Positions 11,990 through 23,654 of a stretch of 64,000 nt of DNA are shown piece by piece. The notes under the pieces are model-generated. The model was not told the origin of the DNA, did not search any database, and saw only the letters and a program-made list of their open reading frames with translations. Origin of the DNA: Hordeum vulgare subsp. vulgare (taxonomy: Eukaryota; Streptophyta; Magnoliopsida; Poales; Poaceae). Both the position numbers and the translations under genes were made by a program. The DNA is taken from the NCBI RefSeq assembly GCF_904849725.1, contig NC_058524.1, positions 504,540,263 through 504,604,262 on the forward strand, given 5' to 3'. Position 1 is the stretch's first letter. Every line of letters starts with the position of its first letter.

Positions 11990-12903
11990 ATAGAGAAGTG
12001 TTTCCCTTGATCAATGTGACTTCTAATCACTTTTTCTAGGATCATAAAACAACAACTCTTTTCTCATAGAACTTCTCATGGTCAAGTAACAAGTTATTCA
12101 CATGTTCAAGTGTAAACCATAAACTTCCTTGAAAACTAGCAAACTATGTTTTCAGTCATCTCTTTTCCTTCAATATTCCTTCACGAGTTGTTCAAGTGAT
12201 CAATGCGATGTTTGCTAACCTCTAATAAATTTATTGCTTATACTCTTAGTATGTGAAGTCACTACTCCCCATGGGACAAGCATATGAAGCATATACAATT
12301 TTACGTTTCATGACATACATTTCATTCAACATTTTCTCTTAGGATATAAGTGAAGCACAAGAGTGATCATCAAACTACTGTCAAAAATATATAAGTGGAG
12401 TTCATAGAGCATTCTTTAATGAATAGAGATAGATCAATATCCAAGCTCAAAATATATAAGTGAAGCACATGAAGCATTCTATAAATCCATACTCAAAAGA
12501 TTTAACTGAAGCACATGAAGCATTCTATAAATCAACCAAGGATTATCCCATACCAGTGTGGTACATAAAATAAAAAGGGACTAATAAACACAAAATATGT
12601 TCCAAGAATAGCACATGTGAATGGATGACAACTTAGGATCAACACTAGCTAACCGATAATTGTTGAGGCGGAGTGGTGGGATGAGTAGCATCCCCAAGCT
12701 TAGATGATTGATACTTCTTTTAGTATTTACTTGGGGAGCCTTGGGCACCCCCAAGCTTGAGCTTTCGTATCCCGTTCAGTCCTCCCATATCCCGGTTTCA
12801 CCTAAGTCTCAAAAGCTTCATCCACACAAAACTTAAAAAGAACTCGTGAGATAGGTTAGTACACATAAGAATAAATCAACACTTCATGTACTACCAAGAA
12901 AAG
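11990..12903 (-). other. Decayed internal DNA of a TGATACGTC-type retrotransposon
   Basis: It holds repeated AAGATATAAGTGAAGC-like units (12340-12520) and the pair of CCCCAAGCTT motifs (about 12690 and 12750) found in the 3' backbones of C, F, G and H, here on the minus strand. A shortened hairpin GGGATG...CATCCC remains at 12679-12695. No coding sequence is visible. It was the target of LTR D. Confidence 0.5.
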
Positions 12904-13586
12904 TGCTACCTATTGAGCTTGCGTTGGTTTTCCCTTGAAGAGGAAAGGGTAATGCAGCGAAGTAGATAAGTATTTCCCTTAGTTTGTTGGGAACCAAGGT
13001 ATCAATCCAGTAGGAGGAACAAGCAAGGCCCCAATCAAAGTACCTACACAAATAATCGAACTCTTGCACCCGACGCTAAAAAGGGGCTGTCAATCCCTTC
13101 AGAGTTATTTGCAAGGATGAGATCTGATAGAGAGAGATATAAAAGATTGCGGAAACAAAAGTAAATAAATTGCAGCAAGATATTTTTGGTATTTTTGGTT
13201 TGTAGGTATGAAAGTATAATATGGAATATAGACCCGAGGGGCATAGGTTTCACTAGAGGCTTCTCTCATAAAGGAAAATAATACGGTGGGTGAAAAAATT
13301 ACTATCGAGCAATTGATAGAAAAGCGAATAATTATGAAGATATCTAAGGCAATGATTATGCACATAGGCATCACGTCCATGTCAAGTAGACCGAAACGAT
13401 TCTGCATCTACTACTATTACTCCACACATTGACCGACTCCTGCCTGCATCTAGAGTATTAATTTCATGAAGAACACAGTAACACATTAAGTAAGATGACA
13501 TGATGTAGAGGGATAAACTCAAGCAATATGATGAAAACCCCATTTTTTATCCTCTATGGCAACAATACAATACGTGCCTCGCTACG
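12904..13586 (-). repeat. LTR remnant D, first part
   Basis: It starts tgctacctattgagc on the plus strand, the same tip as the element F LTR at 35858. It is interrupted by element C after ctacg and resumes at 31117. No primer site lies to its left, so it is a 3' LTR or a solo LTR whose element is otherwise lost. Confidence 0.8.
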
Positions 13587-15030
13587 TGATACGTCTCAAA
13601 CGTATCTATAATTTTTGATGGTTTCATGTTGTTATCTTGTCATCTTTGGATGTTTTATGTACCTTTTATATCTTTTTTGGGACTAACTTATTAATTCAGT
13701 GCCAAGTGCCAGTTCCTATTTTTTTGTGTTTTTGGCTCCTTTCATATCTGATTTTGGAACGGAGTCCAAACGGAATAAAATCCCCGAAATAAATTTTTCC
13801 CGAACGGAAGAAGATCAGGGGGCTTGAGGGCCAAGCCAGGAGAGCTACAGGGGGCCCACAAGCCCTGTAGCCGCCACCAGGGGCGGCGGCTAGCAGGCTT
13901 GTGGCCTCCCTGGCGCCCCCCTGACCTAGCTCCTTCACCTATATATTCCCCAAAATACAGAAAAAAAAATCAGGGAATCCACGAAAACACTTTTCTGCCG
14001 CCGCAAGCTCCCGTTTCCGCGAGATCTCACCTGGAGACCCTTCTCGTTGCCCTGCCGGAGGGGACTTTGGATTGGAGGGCTTCTACATCAACATCATCGC
14101 CCCTCCAATGACTCATGAGTAGTTCACTTTAGACCTACGGGTCCGTAGTTAGTAGCTAGATGGCTTCTTCTCTCTCTTGGATCTTCAATACAAAGTTCTC
14201 CATGATCTTCATGGAGATCTATCCGATGTAATCCTCTTTGGCGGTGTGTCCGTCGAGATCCGATGAATTGTGGATTTGTGATCAGATTATCTATGATGTA
14301 TATTTGAGTCTTTGCTGATTTCTTATATGCATGATTTGATATCCTTGTAAGTCTCTCCGAGTCTTGGTTTTTGTTTGGCCAACTAGATCTATGATTCTTG
14401 CAATGGGAGAAGGGCTTGGTTTTGGGTTCTCACCGTGTGGTGACCTTTCCCAGTGACAGTAGGGGCAGCAAGGCACACATCATGTAGTTCCCATCAAGGG
14501 TAACAAGATGGGCTTTGTCGTAGATATGAGATTTTCCATCTACATCATGTCATCTTGCTTAAGGCGTTACTCTGTTCTTTTGGACTTAATACACTAGATG
14601 CATGCTAGATAGCGGTCGACGTGCGGAGTAATTGAAGTAGATGCAGAAAGTATCGGTCTACTTGTTTTGGACGTGATGCCTATAGATATAATCATTGTCA
14701 TAGATGACGTCACGACTTTGCGTGGTTCTATCAATTGCTCGACAATAATTTGTTCACCCACCGTCTACTTGCTTTCATGAGAGAAGCCACTAGTGAACAC
14801 TACGACCCTCGGGTCTATTCACACCTATCGTTTCCACTTTCGCTTTTACTTTGCTTTGTTACTTTGTTGCTTTCAGTTCTCACTTGGCAAACAATCTATA
14901 AGGGATTGACAACCCCTTCATAGCATTGGGAGCAAGCCTTTTGTGTTTGTGCAGGTACTTGTGATACTCCTTCACTGGATCGATACCTTGGTTCTCAAAA
15001 CCGAGGGAAATACTTACCACCTCTGTGCTA
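13587..15030 (+). repeat. Element C 5' LTR, first part
   Basis: It begins TGATACGTCTC and runs collinear with 29466 onwards. It is interrupted by element B after tgcta (15026-15030). Confidence 0.9.
13853..13946 (+). promoter_or_regulatory. Element C LTR inverted repeat and TATA box
   Basis: Arms GGCCCACAAGCC (13853-13864) and GGCTTGTGGCC (13896-13906) with a second inner GC stem (TAGCCGCC / GGCGGCTA) stand about 35 bases before TATATAT (13940-13946). The 3' LTR keeps the arms at 29733-29744 and 29778-29787 and the TATA at 29820-29826. Confidence 0.6.
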
Positions 15031-16540
15031 TGATGACCCACAAGTATAGGGGATCAATCTAGTCCTTTCGATAAGTAAGAGTGTCGAACCCAACGAGGAG
15101 CAAAAGGCTGTGATAAACGGATTTCAGCAAGGTAATAACTGCAAGCATTGAAAGTAGCGGTAACAAGTGATTGTGTAGCGAGGTGAAACGTAGCAAGCAA
15201 AGAGTAACAAGTAACAAGTAGTAGCAACGGTGCAGCAAGTGTCCCAGTCCCTTTTGTAGCAAGGGACAAGCCTGAACGAAGTCTGATAGGAGGAAAAACG
15301 CTCCCAACGACACACTGGAATTTCTGTCATGCTAGTTTCATCATGTTCATATGATTCGCGTTCGTTACTTTGATAGTTTGATATGTGGGTGGACCGGCGC
15401 TTGGGTACTTCCCTTAATTGTACAAGCATCCCACTTATGATTAACCTCTCTCGCAAGCATCCGCAACTACAAAAGAAGAACTAAGACAAAGTCTAACCAT
15501 AGCATTAAACTAGTGGATCCAAATCAGCCCCTCACGAAGCAGCGCATAAACTAGGATTTAAGCTTCTGTCACTCCAGCAACCCATCATCTACTTACTACT
15601 TCCCAATGCCTTCCTCTAGGCCCAAATATGGTGAAGTGTTATGTAGTCAACGTTCACTTAACACCACTAGAGGAAAAACAACATACATCATATCAAAATA
15701 CCGAATGAATATCAAATTCACATGACTATTATCAGCATGACTTAGCCCATGTCCCCATGAACAAAAGTAACTACTCACAAGAAATAATCATAATCATGAC
15801 CAAAGGTGTAATGAATAGCATCAAGGATCTGAACATAAACTCTTCCACCAAGTAATCCAACAAGCATCAACTACAAAGAGTAATCAACACTACTAGCAAC
15901 CTTACAAGTACCAATCTGAGTTGCGAGACGAAGATTGGTTACAAGAGATGAACTAGGGATTGGACAGGAGATGGTGTTGATGAAGATGCCTCCCCTCTGA
16001 CGAGAGGAGTGTTGGTGATGAAGATGGCGACGATTCCCCGAGAGGGAAATTTCCCCGGCAGGATCGTCCTCTCGGAGCTCTAGATTGGATCTGCTCAAGT
16101 TCCGCCCCGTGGCGGCGCCGAAACCGCAAAAAAGCTCCCGTATGATTTTTTTTCAGTTCAGGACGCATCATATAGCAAAAGAAGGGGGCTAGTGGGCCAG
16201 TGGGCTGCCCACAAGCATGCCCTACGCCACGAGGGGGTGGTGGCGGTGGGCAAGCTTGTGGGGCTCTGGTGGCCCCCCTCCGGTAGTTCTTTCACCCAGT
16301 ATTTTTAATATATTCTAGAAAAAATCCACGTAAATTTTCAGGGCATTTGGAGATGTGCAGAATAGTGGACTAGGATCTGCTCCTTTTCCAGTCCAGAATT
16401 CCAGCTGCCTGAATTCTCCCTCTTCAAATAATCCTTGCAAAATAAGAGAGAAAAGGCATAAATATGGTACCACAAGTAATATAACAGCCCAAGAAGCAAT
16501 AAATATCAACATGAAAGCATGATGCAAAATGGATGTATCA
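15031..16540 (-). repeat. Element B 3' LTR
   Basis: It runs from tgatgaccc to ggatgtatca on the plus strand. Inverted-repeat arms CCACAAGC (16209-16216) and GCTTGTGG (16254-16261) lie beside the TATA-like CTATATG (16169-16175). Confidence 0.93.
16169..16261 (-). promoter_or_regulatory. Element B 3' LTR inverted repeat and TATA-like box
   Basis: It has the same layout as in element A: 8-base arms around a GC-rich loop, then CTATATG downstream on the minus strand. The 5' LTR copy has arms at 24852-24859 and 24898-24905 and the TATA at 24812-24818; that is the copy that would drive transcription. Confidence 0.55.
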
Positions 16541-16554
16541 ACTCTCCCAAGCTT
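16541..16554 (-). promoter_or_regulatory. Element B polypurine tract
   Basis: AAGCTTGGGAGAGT on the minus strand abuts the 3' LTR. Confidence 0.75.
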
Positions 16555-18085
16555 AGACCTCGCTTGTCCTCAAGCGAAAACCAAGTTCCATAAACATGTC
16601 CACATGTTTGGGGACGAAGGTGTCGATAAGACATAATACGGACATGAGGGCATCATGATCACACATAGGACAGCAATATATCATAAAGATTCTTATGGGA
16701 AAGTAACAATTCCTTCACAAAGCAAAGCATGAAGCAAAAACCTTACCGAGAAGTAACCAACAATAGTCCATAGTCATTGAAGCAATTGCAATTTATCACA
16801 ACATCAGAAAGAGTCAAATAAGAGCTTGTAAGGCAAACCCACATACTCACTCATCTCTTTTGTTTTCCACAATTGTTACAACTCACGTGGTACTCATGGT
16901 GTCAAAGTTTCAGCTGGGCACAGAGGAAGATAGGGGCTTACAGTTTTGCCTCCCAACAGTTTACCTCAAGGGTAAAGTCAACAACAATAAAGCATAAGTA
17001 CTCAACTCCAAGTTGATATATGAATATAGATCTTTCCCAAGCATGCCACGGTAGCCAAGACAAAGGCAAAAACAGAATTGGTGATGATCACCATGACTCT
17101 TACAAGGGTAAAAAGTAAAGGTACAAGATAGGCCCTTCGCAGAGGGAAGCAGAGGTTGTCATGCGCTTTTGAGGTTTGAATGCGTGTCCTCTTAGTGCAG
17201 AGGAACGTCACTTTATATTGCCCCCTGTGACAAAGAACTTTATTATGCAGTCTGTCGCTTTTATGTCTTCCTCATCACAAGTTCGTACAAAGCTTATTTT
17301 CCACACACTAATAGATCATACATATTAGAGAGCAATTTTTATTGCTTGCACCGATGACAACTTACTTGAAGGATCTTATTCAATCCATAGGTAGGTATGG
17401 TGGACTCTCATGGCAAAACTGGTTTCAAGGTTTATGAATGCACAAATAGTATCTCTACTTGGTGCGGGAGTTTTGGCTAATATGAGGTGGAAGGAATCGT
17501 CACATGCTAAGGGATCTCTAATCATATAACATTGTTTGGAAACATGCAAACACAATTCATTATGTTGTCTTCCTTGTCCAACATCTACTCCTAGGCATGT
17601 AATGGTTTGGTGAGTGCTCACAATTGTAAAAAGTGTCTAAGATGATATATCTATATGTGAACCTCTCTTTCCTTATTACTTCTTATTAATTGCAACAATG
17701 ACTGAGGTCTATGTTAATTTATTCTCAACAAGTTTCAATCATCATACTTGTCATATGTGAAGTTATCACTTTTCATAAGATCGTCTCATGATCTTTCATG
17801 CTATCGTTCTTTTCATACTTTTGATCATGGCACAAAGCAGAGCCCTTGACTAAGACACTCTTTATTATATAGCTCACAAGCTTGAATACATCGGGGGAGA
17901 GACAAAAGCAAAAGACTCAAACTAAAAACTAAGGACTTATTCCTCTAAAAGAAGAAATAAAAACTGAAATGGAAAGAACTAAAACAAAGGTAAAAGCAAA
18001 AGAAATAAAGGTGATACGATACCAGGGCAACTCCCCCAAGATTGGCAGAAGCCAAGGGGATTGCCCATACCAATGCTTAGTTGTT
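16555..18085 (-). other. Element B 3' non-coding interior
   Basis: It is collinear with 1869-3388 of element A and has no supported gene. An internal polypurine-like copy (18029-18045, minus strand CCAATCTTGGGGGAGTT) sits at its upstream end, just after the ORF3 stop. Confidence 0.65.
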
Positions 18086-18490
18086 TTACTTTGGTGGTGA
18101 TGGTGGTGTTGTTGGGGCAGTCTTGAGCTTGTCTAATTTCCACTTGAGCAAAACGTTTTGCTCCCTTAGATCGTCATTTTCCTCCTCAAGTTTCAACACT
18201 CTAAGGCAAAGTTCCTGCTTACTCTCCTGCAAGAAACGAGAAGGGATAAACAAGGTCTTAGGCTTCTTCCTAAGGTCAGGGAGGCTTGACTTCTTGAACT
18301 CCACATGGGTGTTTGCAGGTTGAGGTAGAGGAGCCTCCTCTTCATCGGAACTCGTTTGCTCCTTCCAATTGGGCTCATAGTCCTCTTCCTCATCAGTGGT
18401 CCAGCCATATGATTCCAAGTCCCCATTAATCCTAGAGTTAGCACGATCATCGGCCACATAGATCTCTTCTTCTGAATCTTGAGAAGACAT
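18086..18490 (-). CDS. Element B downstream ORF (ORF3), unknown function
   Basis: An open frame of 134 codons between integrase and the 3' LTR. The protein starts MSSQDSEEEIYVADD and is strongly acidic over residues 1-55. It then has a basic patch (LPDLRKKPKT) and a leucine-rich heptad region near residues 85-120 (LKLEEENDDLREQNVLLKWK), typical of a coiled coil. It ends TTPPSPPK, like the element A ORF3. The rest does not align with A, so the N-terminal part was replaced or evolved very fast. No membrane segment or signal peptide is visible. It is the only intact main frame of B. Confidence 0.5.
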   Translation of the reverse strand: MSSQDSEEEIYVADDRANSRINGDLESYGWTTDEEEDYEPNWKEQTSSDEEEAPLPQPANTHVEFKKSSLPDLRKKPKTLFIPSRFLQESKQELCLRVLKLEEENDDLREQNVLLKWKLDKLKTAPTTPPSPPK

Positions 18491-18502
18491 CTTGACCTAA
18501 AT

Positions 18503-18520
18503 CTGCGGCAGACAACAAGC
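18503..18520 (-). promoter_or_regulatory. Putative 3' splice site before element B ORF3
   Basis: The minus strand reads TTGTTGTCTGCCGCAG, then 12 bases to the ATG at 18488-18490. Spacing and form match the site at 3919-3936 although the ORFs differ. Confidence 0.4.
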
Positions 18521-18576
18521 TCGAAACAAAAACAAAGGAAAACTATGTGATACGGAGATCAAAACCTTCGGGCGAC

Positions 18577-18698
18577 TATATATTGATTTTTTCTGGGCTA
18601 GAAGGAGTCCTCCGCAAAAAAACGGAGTCCGGGAGGCACACGAGGTGCCCACAAGCTTGCCCACCGCCACTAGGGGGTGGCGGTGTGGGCCCTTGTGG
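18577..18698 (-). promoter_or_regulatory. LTR-like hairpin plus TATA module upstream of element B ORF3
   Basis: Outer arms CCACAAG (18649-18655) and CTTGTGG (18692-18698), flanked by ACGAGG / CCTCGT, enclose an inner stem GCCCACCGCCAC / GTGGCGGTGTGGGC. TATATAT (18577-18583) lies downstream on the minus strand. It is the positional equivalent of 3992-4119 in A, with the pairing kept and the loop changed. Confidence 0.4.
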
Positions 18699-18770
18699 CT
18701 TCCTCGTTTGCTCTCCGGACTGCTTTTTATTTTTCTAATTTTCCAAAAATTCCAAAACTGAGGAAATTTC

Positions 18771-21700
18771 CTATAGGAAAAGTATTGGAGTCCAATTTCT
18801 TGTCGAAACAGATACATCTTCGTTTTCAGGGTCTAAAACAGGCTGATAAACATCCCTTATGTACTCCTGTGGAGTTATGACATTGATGATATTGGTCTCA
18901 ACATTTATGGGAGTACCAGAGATGTAATGCTTGATTCTTTGCCCATTTACCACTCTAGGAAAATTTCCTTCCGTGTTATTGATTTTGATGGCACCGGAAC
19001 GATATACTTCCTCGACAACATAGGGACCTTCCCATTTAGAGAGAAGCTTGCATGCAAAGAATCTCAAACGAGAATTGTATAGCAAGACATAATCACCTAC
19101 ATTGAACTCTCGTTTCTGTATTCGTTTGTCGTGCCATCTCTTAACCTTTTCCTTGAACAACCTGGCATTCTCATATGCATGGGCTCTCCATTCATCCAAC
19201 GAGCTGATATCAAACAACCGCTTCTCACCAGCAAGTTTCAAATCAAAGTTGAGCTCTTCGATTGCCCAATAAGCTTTGTGTTCTAGCTCAAGAGGTAAAT
19301 GACATGCCTTATCGTAAACCATTTTATACGGTGACATGCCCATGGGATTCTTATAATCAGTCCTATAAGCCCATAGTGCATCGTCAAGTTTGCTAGACCA
19401 GTTCTTTCGAGACCTATTGACGGTCTTTTGTAGGATCAACATGATCTCCCTATTACTCAACTCCACTTTTGACCACTAGACTGAGGATGATAAGGAGATG
19501 CAACTCTATGGTTGACATCATACTTAGCTAGCATCTTGCGGAAAACACCATGAATGAAGTGTGAACCGCCATCAGTCATCAAGTATCTAGGGACTCCAAA
19601 TCTTGGGAATATGACTTCTTTAAGCGTCTTAATAGAGGTGTGGTGATCAGCATTTTTACTAGGGATAGCTTCTACCCACTTAGTAACGTAATCCACAGCA
19701 ACTAAGATGTGAGTGTACCCATTGGAACTCGGGAAGAGTCCCATATAATCAAAGCCCCAGACATCAAATGGTTCAATGACAAGTGAATAGTTCATAGGCA
19801 TCTCTTGACGCTTACTGATGTTCCCTATCCTTTGGCATTCGTCACAAGACAAGACAAACTTATGAGCATCCTTGCAGAGAGTGGGCCAATAGAAATCTGA
19901 TTGCAATACCTTATGGGCAGTTCTATCTCCAGCGTGGTGTCCTCCGTAGGCTTTGGAATGACACTTCTGCAGGATCTGTCCCTGTTCATGTTCAGGCACA
20001 CAACGTCTAATAACACAATCTACTCCTTCCTTGTAAAGGTGAGGATCATCCCAAAAGTAGTGTCTCAAATCAAAGAAGAATTTCTTCTTTTGTTGATAGG
20101 TGAAACTGGGTGGTATGTATTTGGCTACGATATAGTTTGCATAAACGGAATACCACGGTGCACTAAGTGAAGTGCGGATGACATTTAATTGCTCATCAGG
20201 AAAGCTGACATCAATAGATAGTGGTTCATCAAGGACATTCTCTAGCCTAGACAAGTTATCTGCTACAGGTTTATTAGCACCCTTTCGGTCAACGACATGC
20301 AAATCAAATTCCTGTAGCAGGAGAACCCATCTGATCAGCCTAGGCTTAGCGTCTTTCTTCTGCATAAGGTACTTAATAGCAGCATGATCAGAGTGAATAG
20401 TGACTTTGGAGTCAACTATTTAAGATCTGAATTTTTCACATGCAAACACGACTGCTAAAAATTCCTTCTCCGTAGTGGCATAGTTTCTTTGGGCACTGTC
20501 TAGAGTTTTACTAGCGTAGTGAATGGCATTCAACTTCTTGTCAACTCTTTGTCCTAGAACAGCACCAACAGCATAATCACTAGCGTCACACATGATTTCA
20601 AAGGGCAAGTTCCAGTCAGGTGGTTGAACAATAGGTGCGGTTGTCAAAGCCTTCTTAAGTATTTCAAAGGCTTCCTCACAATCTCATCAAAAACAAAAGG
20701 AACATCCTTGTGCAAGAGGTTGGTAAGAGGCCTAGAAATCTTAGGGAAGTCTTTAATGAACCTTCTATAGAAACCAGCATGACCTAGGAAACTTCATATA
20801 CCTCAGATATTTGTGGGGCAAGGCATTTTCTCAATTGCATCAGCCTTAGCCTTATCAACTTCAATGCCTCTCTCAAACATTTTGTGTCCTAAGACGATAC
20901 CTTCATTAACCATAAAGTGGCACTTCTCCCAATTCAAGACGAGGTTGGTTTCTTCGCATCTCTGTGAGACTCGATCAAGGTTGCTGAGGCAATCATCAAA
21001 GGAAGACCCGTAAACGGAGAAGTTATCCATGAAAACCTCGACAATCTTTTCACAAAAGTCAGAGAATATAGCCATCATACATCTTTGGAAGGTGGCAGGT
21101 GCATTACATAAGCCAAAAGGCATACGTCTATAGGCAAAGGTACCGAAAGGGCACGTGAAGGTGGTTTTCTCTTGATCAGATTGTGCAACAGGTATTTGCG
21201 AGAAACCTGAATAACCGTCTAGAAAGCAAAAGTGTGTGTGCTTTGATAGCCTTTCTAGCATTTGGTCGATGAACGGCAAAGGATAATGATCTTTCTTGGT
21301 TGCCTTGTTCAGTTTCCGGAAGTCTATCACCATTCTATAGCCGGTAATAATCCTTTGTGGGATTAGTTCATCCTGATCATTAGGAACGACGGTGATACCT
21401 CCCTTCTTAGGTAGGCAATGTACTGGACTTACCCAATCACTATGAGCAACAGGATAAATGATTCCTGCTTCCAGAAGCTTTAATATTTCTTTTCTAACGA
21501 CCTCTTTCATCTTAGGATTTAATCTCCTTTGATGATCAACAACTGGTTTGAAGTCAGGATCGGTTTTAATCTTATCCTGACATAGAGTAGGACTAATACC
21601 CTTAAGATTATCAAGAGTATATCCAATAGCACTGTGGTACTTCCTCAGAGTTTTTAGTAACTTTTTCTCTTCACGCTCTGAGAGGAGAGCACTAATAATG

Positions 21701-22786
21701 ACAGGATATATCTCCTTCTCATCAAGATAGGCATACTTAAGAGTATCAGGCAACTGTTTAAGCTCGAACACAGGATCACCCTTTGGTGGGGGAGGATCCC
21801 CAAGCAGTTCAACAGGCAGATTATTCTTGAGAATAGGACATTGTTCTAAGACAATTCTATATATCTCATCTCTCTCCTCCATATGCATATCATTTTCATG
21901 CTCAAGCAGATACTGCTCTAAAGGATCCGTAGGAGGTACGGCAATAGAGGCAAGAGCAATGATTTCATCCCTACCAGACGACTCTCTTTCATGGGGTTGT
22001 CTTCCAAACTTGGAGAAGTTAAATTCATGAGACACACCCTCGAAACTTACTGTGACAGTCTGTTTAATGCAATCAATGTGAGCATTGACAGTGTTGAGAA
22101 AGGGTCTACCAAATATGATGGGACAAAAGCTATCTTGTGTAGTACCAAGGACGAGGAAATCAGTAGGATACTTCGTCTTACCACACAGGACTTCTACGTC
22201 TCTCACAATTCCCAAAGGGCAGATAGTGTCTCTATTAGCTAGCGTGATAGTGACATCAATGGGTTCTATCTAAGCAGGTGCAATCTCATCTTTGATTTCA
22301 TCATATAGAGAACGGGGTATTGCACCAACACTAGGTCCCATATCACATAAACCATGGTAACAGTGATCTCCTATCTTAACAGAAACAACGGGCAGGCCAA
22401 CTACAGGTCCGTGCTTGTCTTTCGCGTGAGGTTTAGCAATTCTAGCAGAGTCTCACAGAATTTGATAACATGCCCATCTATGTCTTCGGCTAAGAGATCT
22501 TTGATAATAGAAGCACTAGGTTCAACTCTAATCTCCTCAGGGGGTGCAAGTGGTCTAACGTAACCCCTACGTATCACAGTTTGAGCTTTAGAATAATCCT
22601 TCATCCTAGCAGGGTATGGTGGTTTCTCAGTGTAAGCACAAGGAACAACAGGATCACTAAAAGCTATGATTTTCTCCTCAACTAGATTGGTTTTGGCTAT
22701 GTTGCTTTCTATAGGAGGATGATATTTAAACCACTTATATTTGGTAAGTTCAACATGAGCAGCAAAAGATTCACATAGAGAACCTA
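18771..22786 (-). pseudogene. pol: Element B pol remnant with altered catalytic residues
   Basis: Order: protease, RT, RNase H, integrase. The protease active site reads DMGPS near 22330-22345 where D-x-G-A/T-S is expected. RT runs through a 470-codon open stretch (20803-22215), and its catalytic text is FMDN (21022-21033) where A has FMDD. In-frame stops: 22270-22272, 20803-20805, 20794-20796 and 20420-20422. Frameshifts: near 22846, near 22455, near 20683 and near 19468; the last adds two bases inside the integrase SGQVELSNRE region. RNase H ([14 protein letters not shown]), the HHCC finger (CDECQ) and the integrase core (MTDGGSHF) are otherwise readable. This copy cannot supply active enzymes. 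Confidence 0.9.
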
Positions 22787-23548
22787 CTATCTCAGAGTCA
22801 AGTCCATACTTAGTGCTAAAATCTCTAGAAGTGTTTGTCTCACAAAAGATTTAACGCAATCAAACTGGAAATTCATACCTGAGTCCTTACCTTCCTCCAG
22901 CTCCCAGTCTTCAGAGTTTTGTTTTATTCTCTCCAATAAATTCCACTTGTGATCGATATCCTTCTTCATAAAAGAACCGGCACAAGAAGTGTCAAGCATG
23001 GTACGATCTTCATGAGAAAGCCGAGCATAAAAGTTTTGAGTGATGATTTCTCTCGAGAGCTCATGATTGGGGCATGAATATAGCATTGATTTAAGCCTCC
23101 CCCAAGCTTGAGCTATGCTTTCCCTGTCACGAGGCCAAAAGTTATAAATAAAGTTCTGATCGCGATGTACTAAATGCATGGGATAGAACTTTTGATGAAA
23201 TTCCAATTTCAACCGATTGTAGCTCCATGATCGAGTATCATCACGTAGCCTATACCATGTCAACGCCTTATCCTTCAAAGATAAAGGAAAGACTTTCTTC
23301 TTTACCTCATCCTCGGGCAAACCTGCAAGCTTAAATAAACCACAAACTTCATCTACATAGATTAGATGAAAGTCTGGATGTGAAGATCCATCTCCTGTAA
23401 AAGGATTAGCCAGCAGTTTCTCAAGCATACCCAAAGGAATTTGATAAAAGGTATTTTCAGTAGGTACCTCAGGTTGAGGAGCAACTCCTCGTGCTTCCGT
23501 TCATGGTGAAGATACCCCGAACAAACTCCTTAAAGGAAGAGTTTCCAT
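22787..23548 (-). pseudogene. gag: Element B gag remnant
   Basis: The start is taken at the ATG 23546-23548 (METLPLRSLFG), matching element A. A TGA stop at 23501-23503 interrupts codon 16, where A has CGA. From there a long open stretch holds the capsid domain (LTWYRLRDDT, FHQKFYPMHL, NFYARLSHEDR) down to a frameshift near 22846, where VKSFVRQT departs from the element A text. No zinc knuckle was seen. Confidence 0.85.
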
Positions 23549-23625
23549 AGTGACAAGTGACAACAAATTTCAGCATAGTACAAAAGTGTTTCCTTACCAA
23601 TTTCCACTTACCAAAGGCGCTTCAC

Positions 23626-23643
23626 TCCCTGGCAACGGCGCCA
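23626..23643 (-). promoter_or_regulatory. Element B primer binding site (tRNA-Asp)
   Basis: The minus strand TGGCGCCGTTGCCAGGGA matches tRNA-Asp at 17 of 18 bases, 11 bases from the LTR. Confidence 0.85.
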
Positions 23644-23654
23644 GAAAAGAGTCT

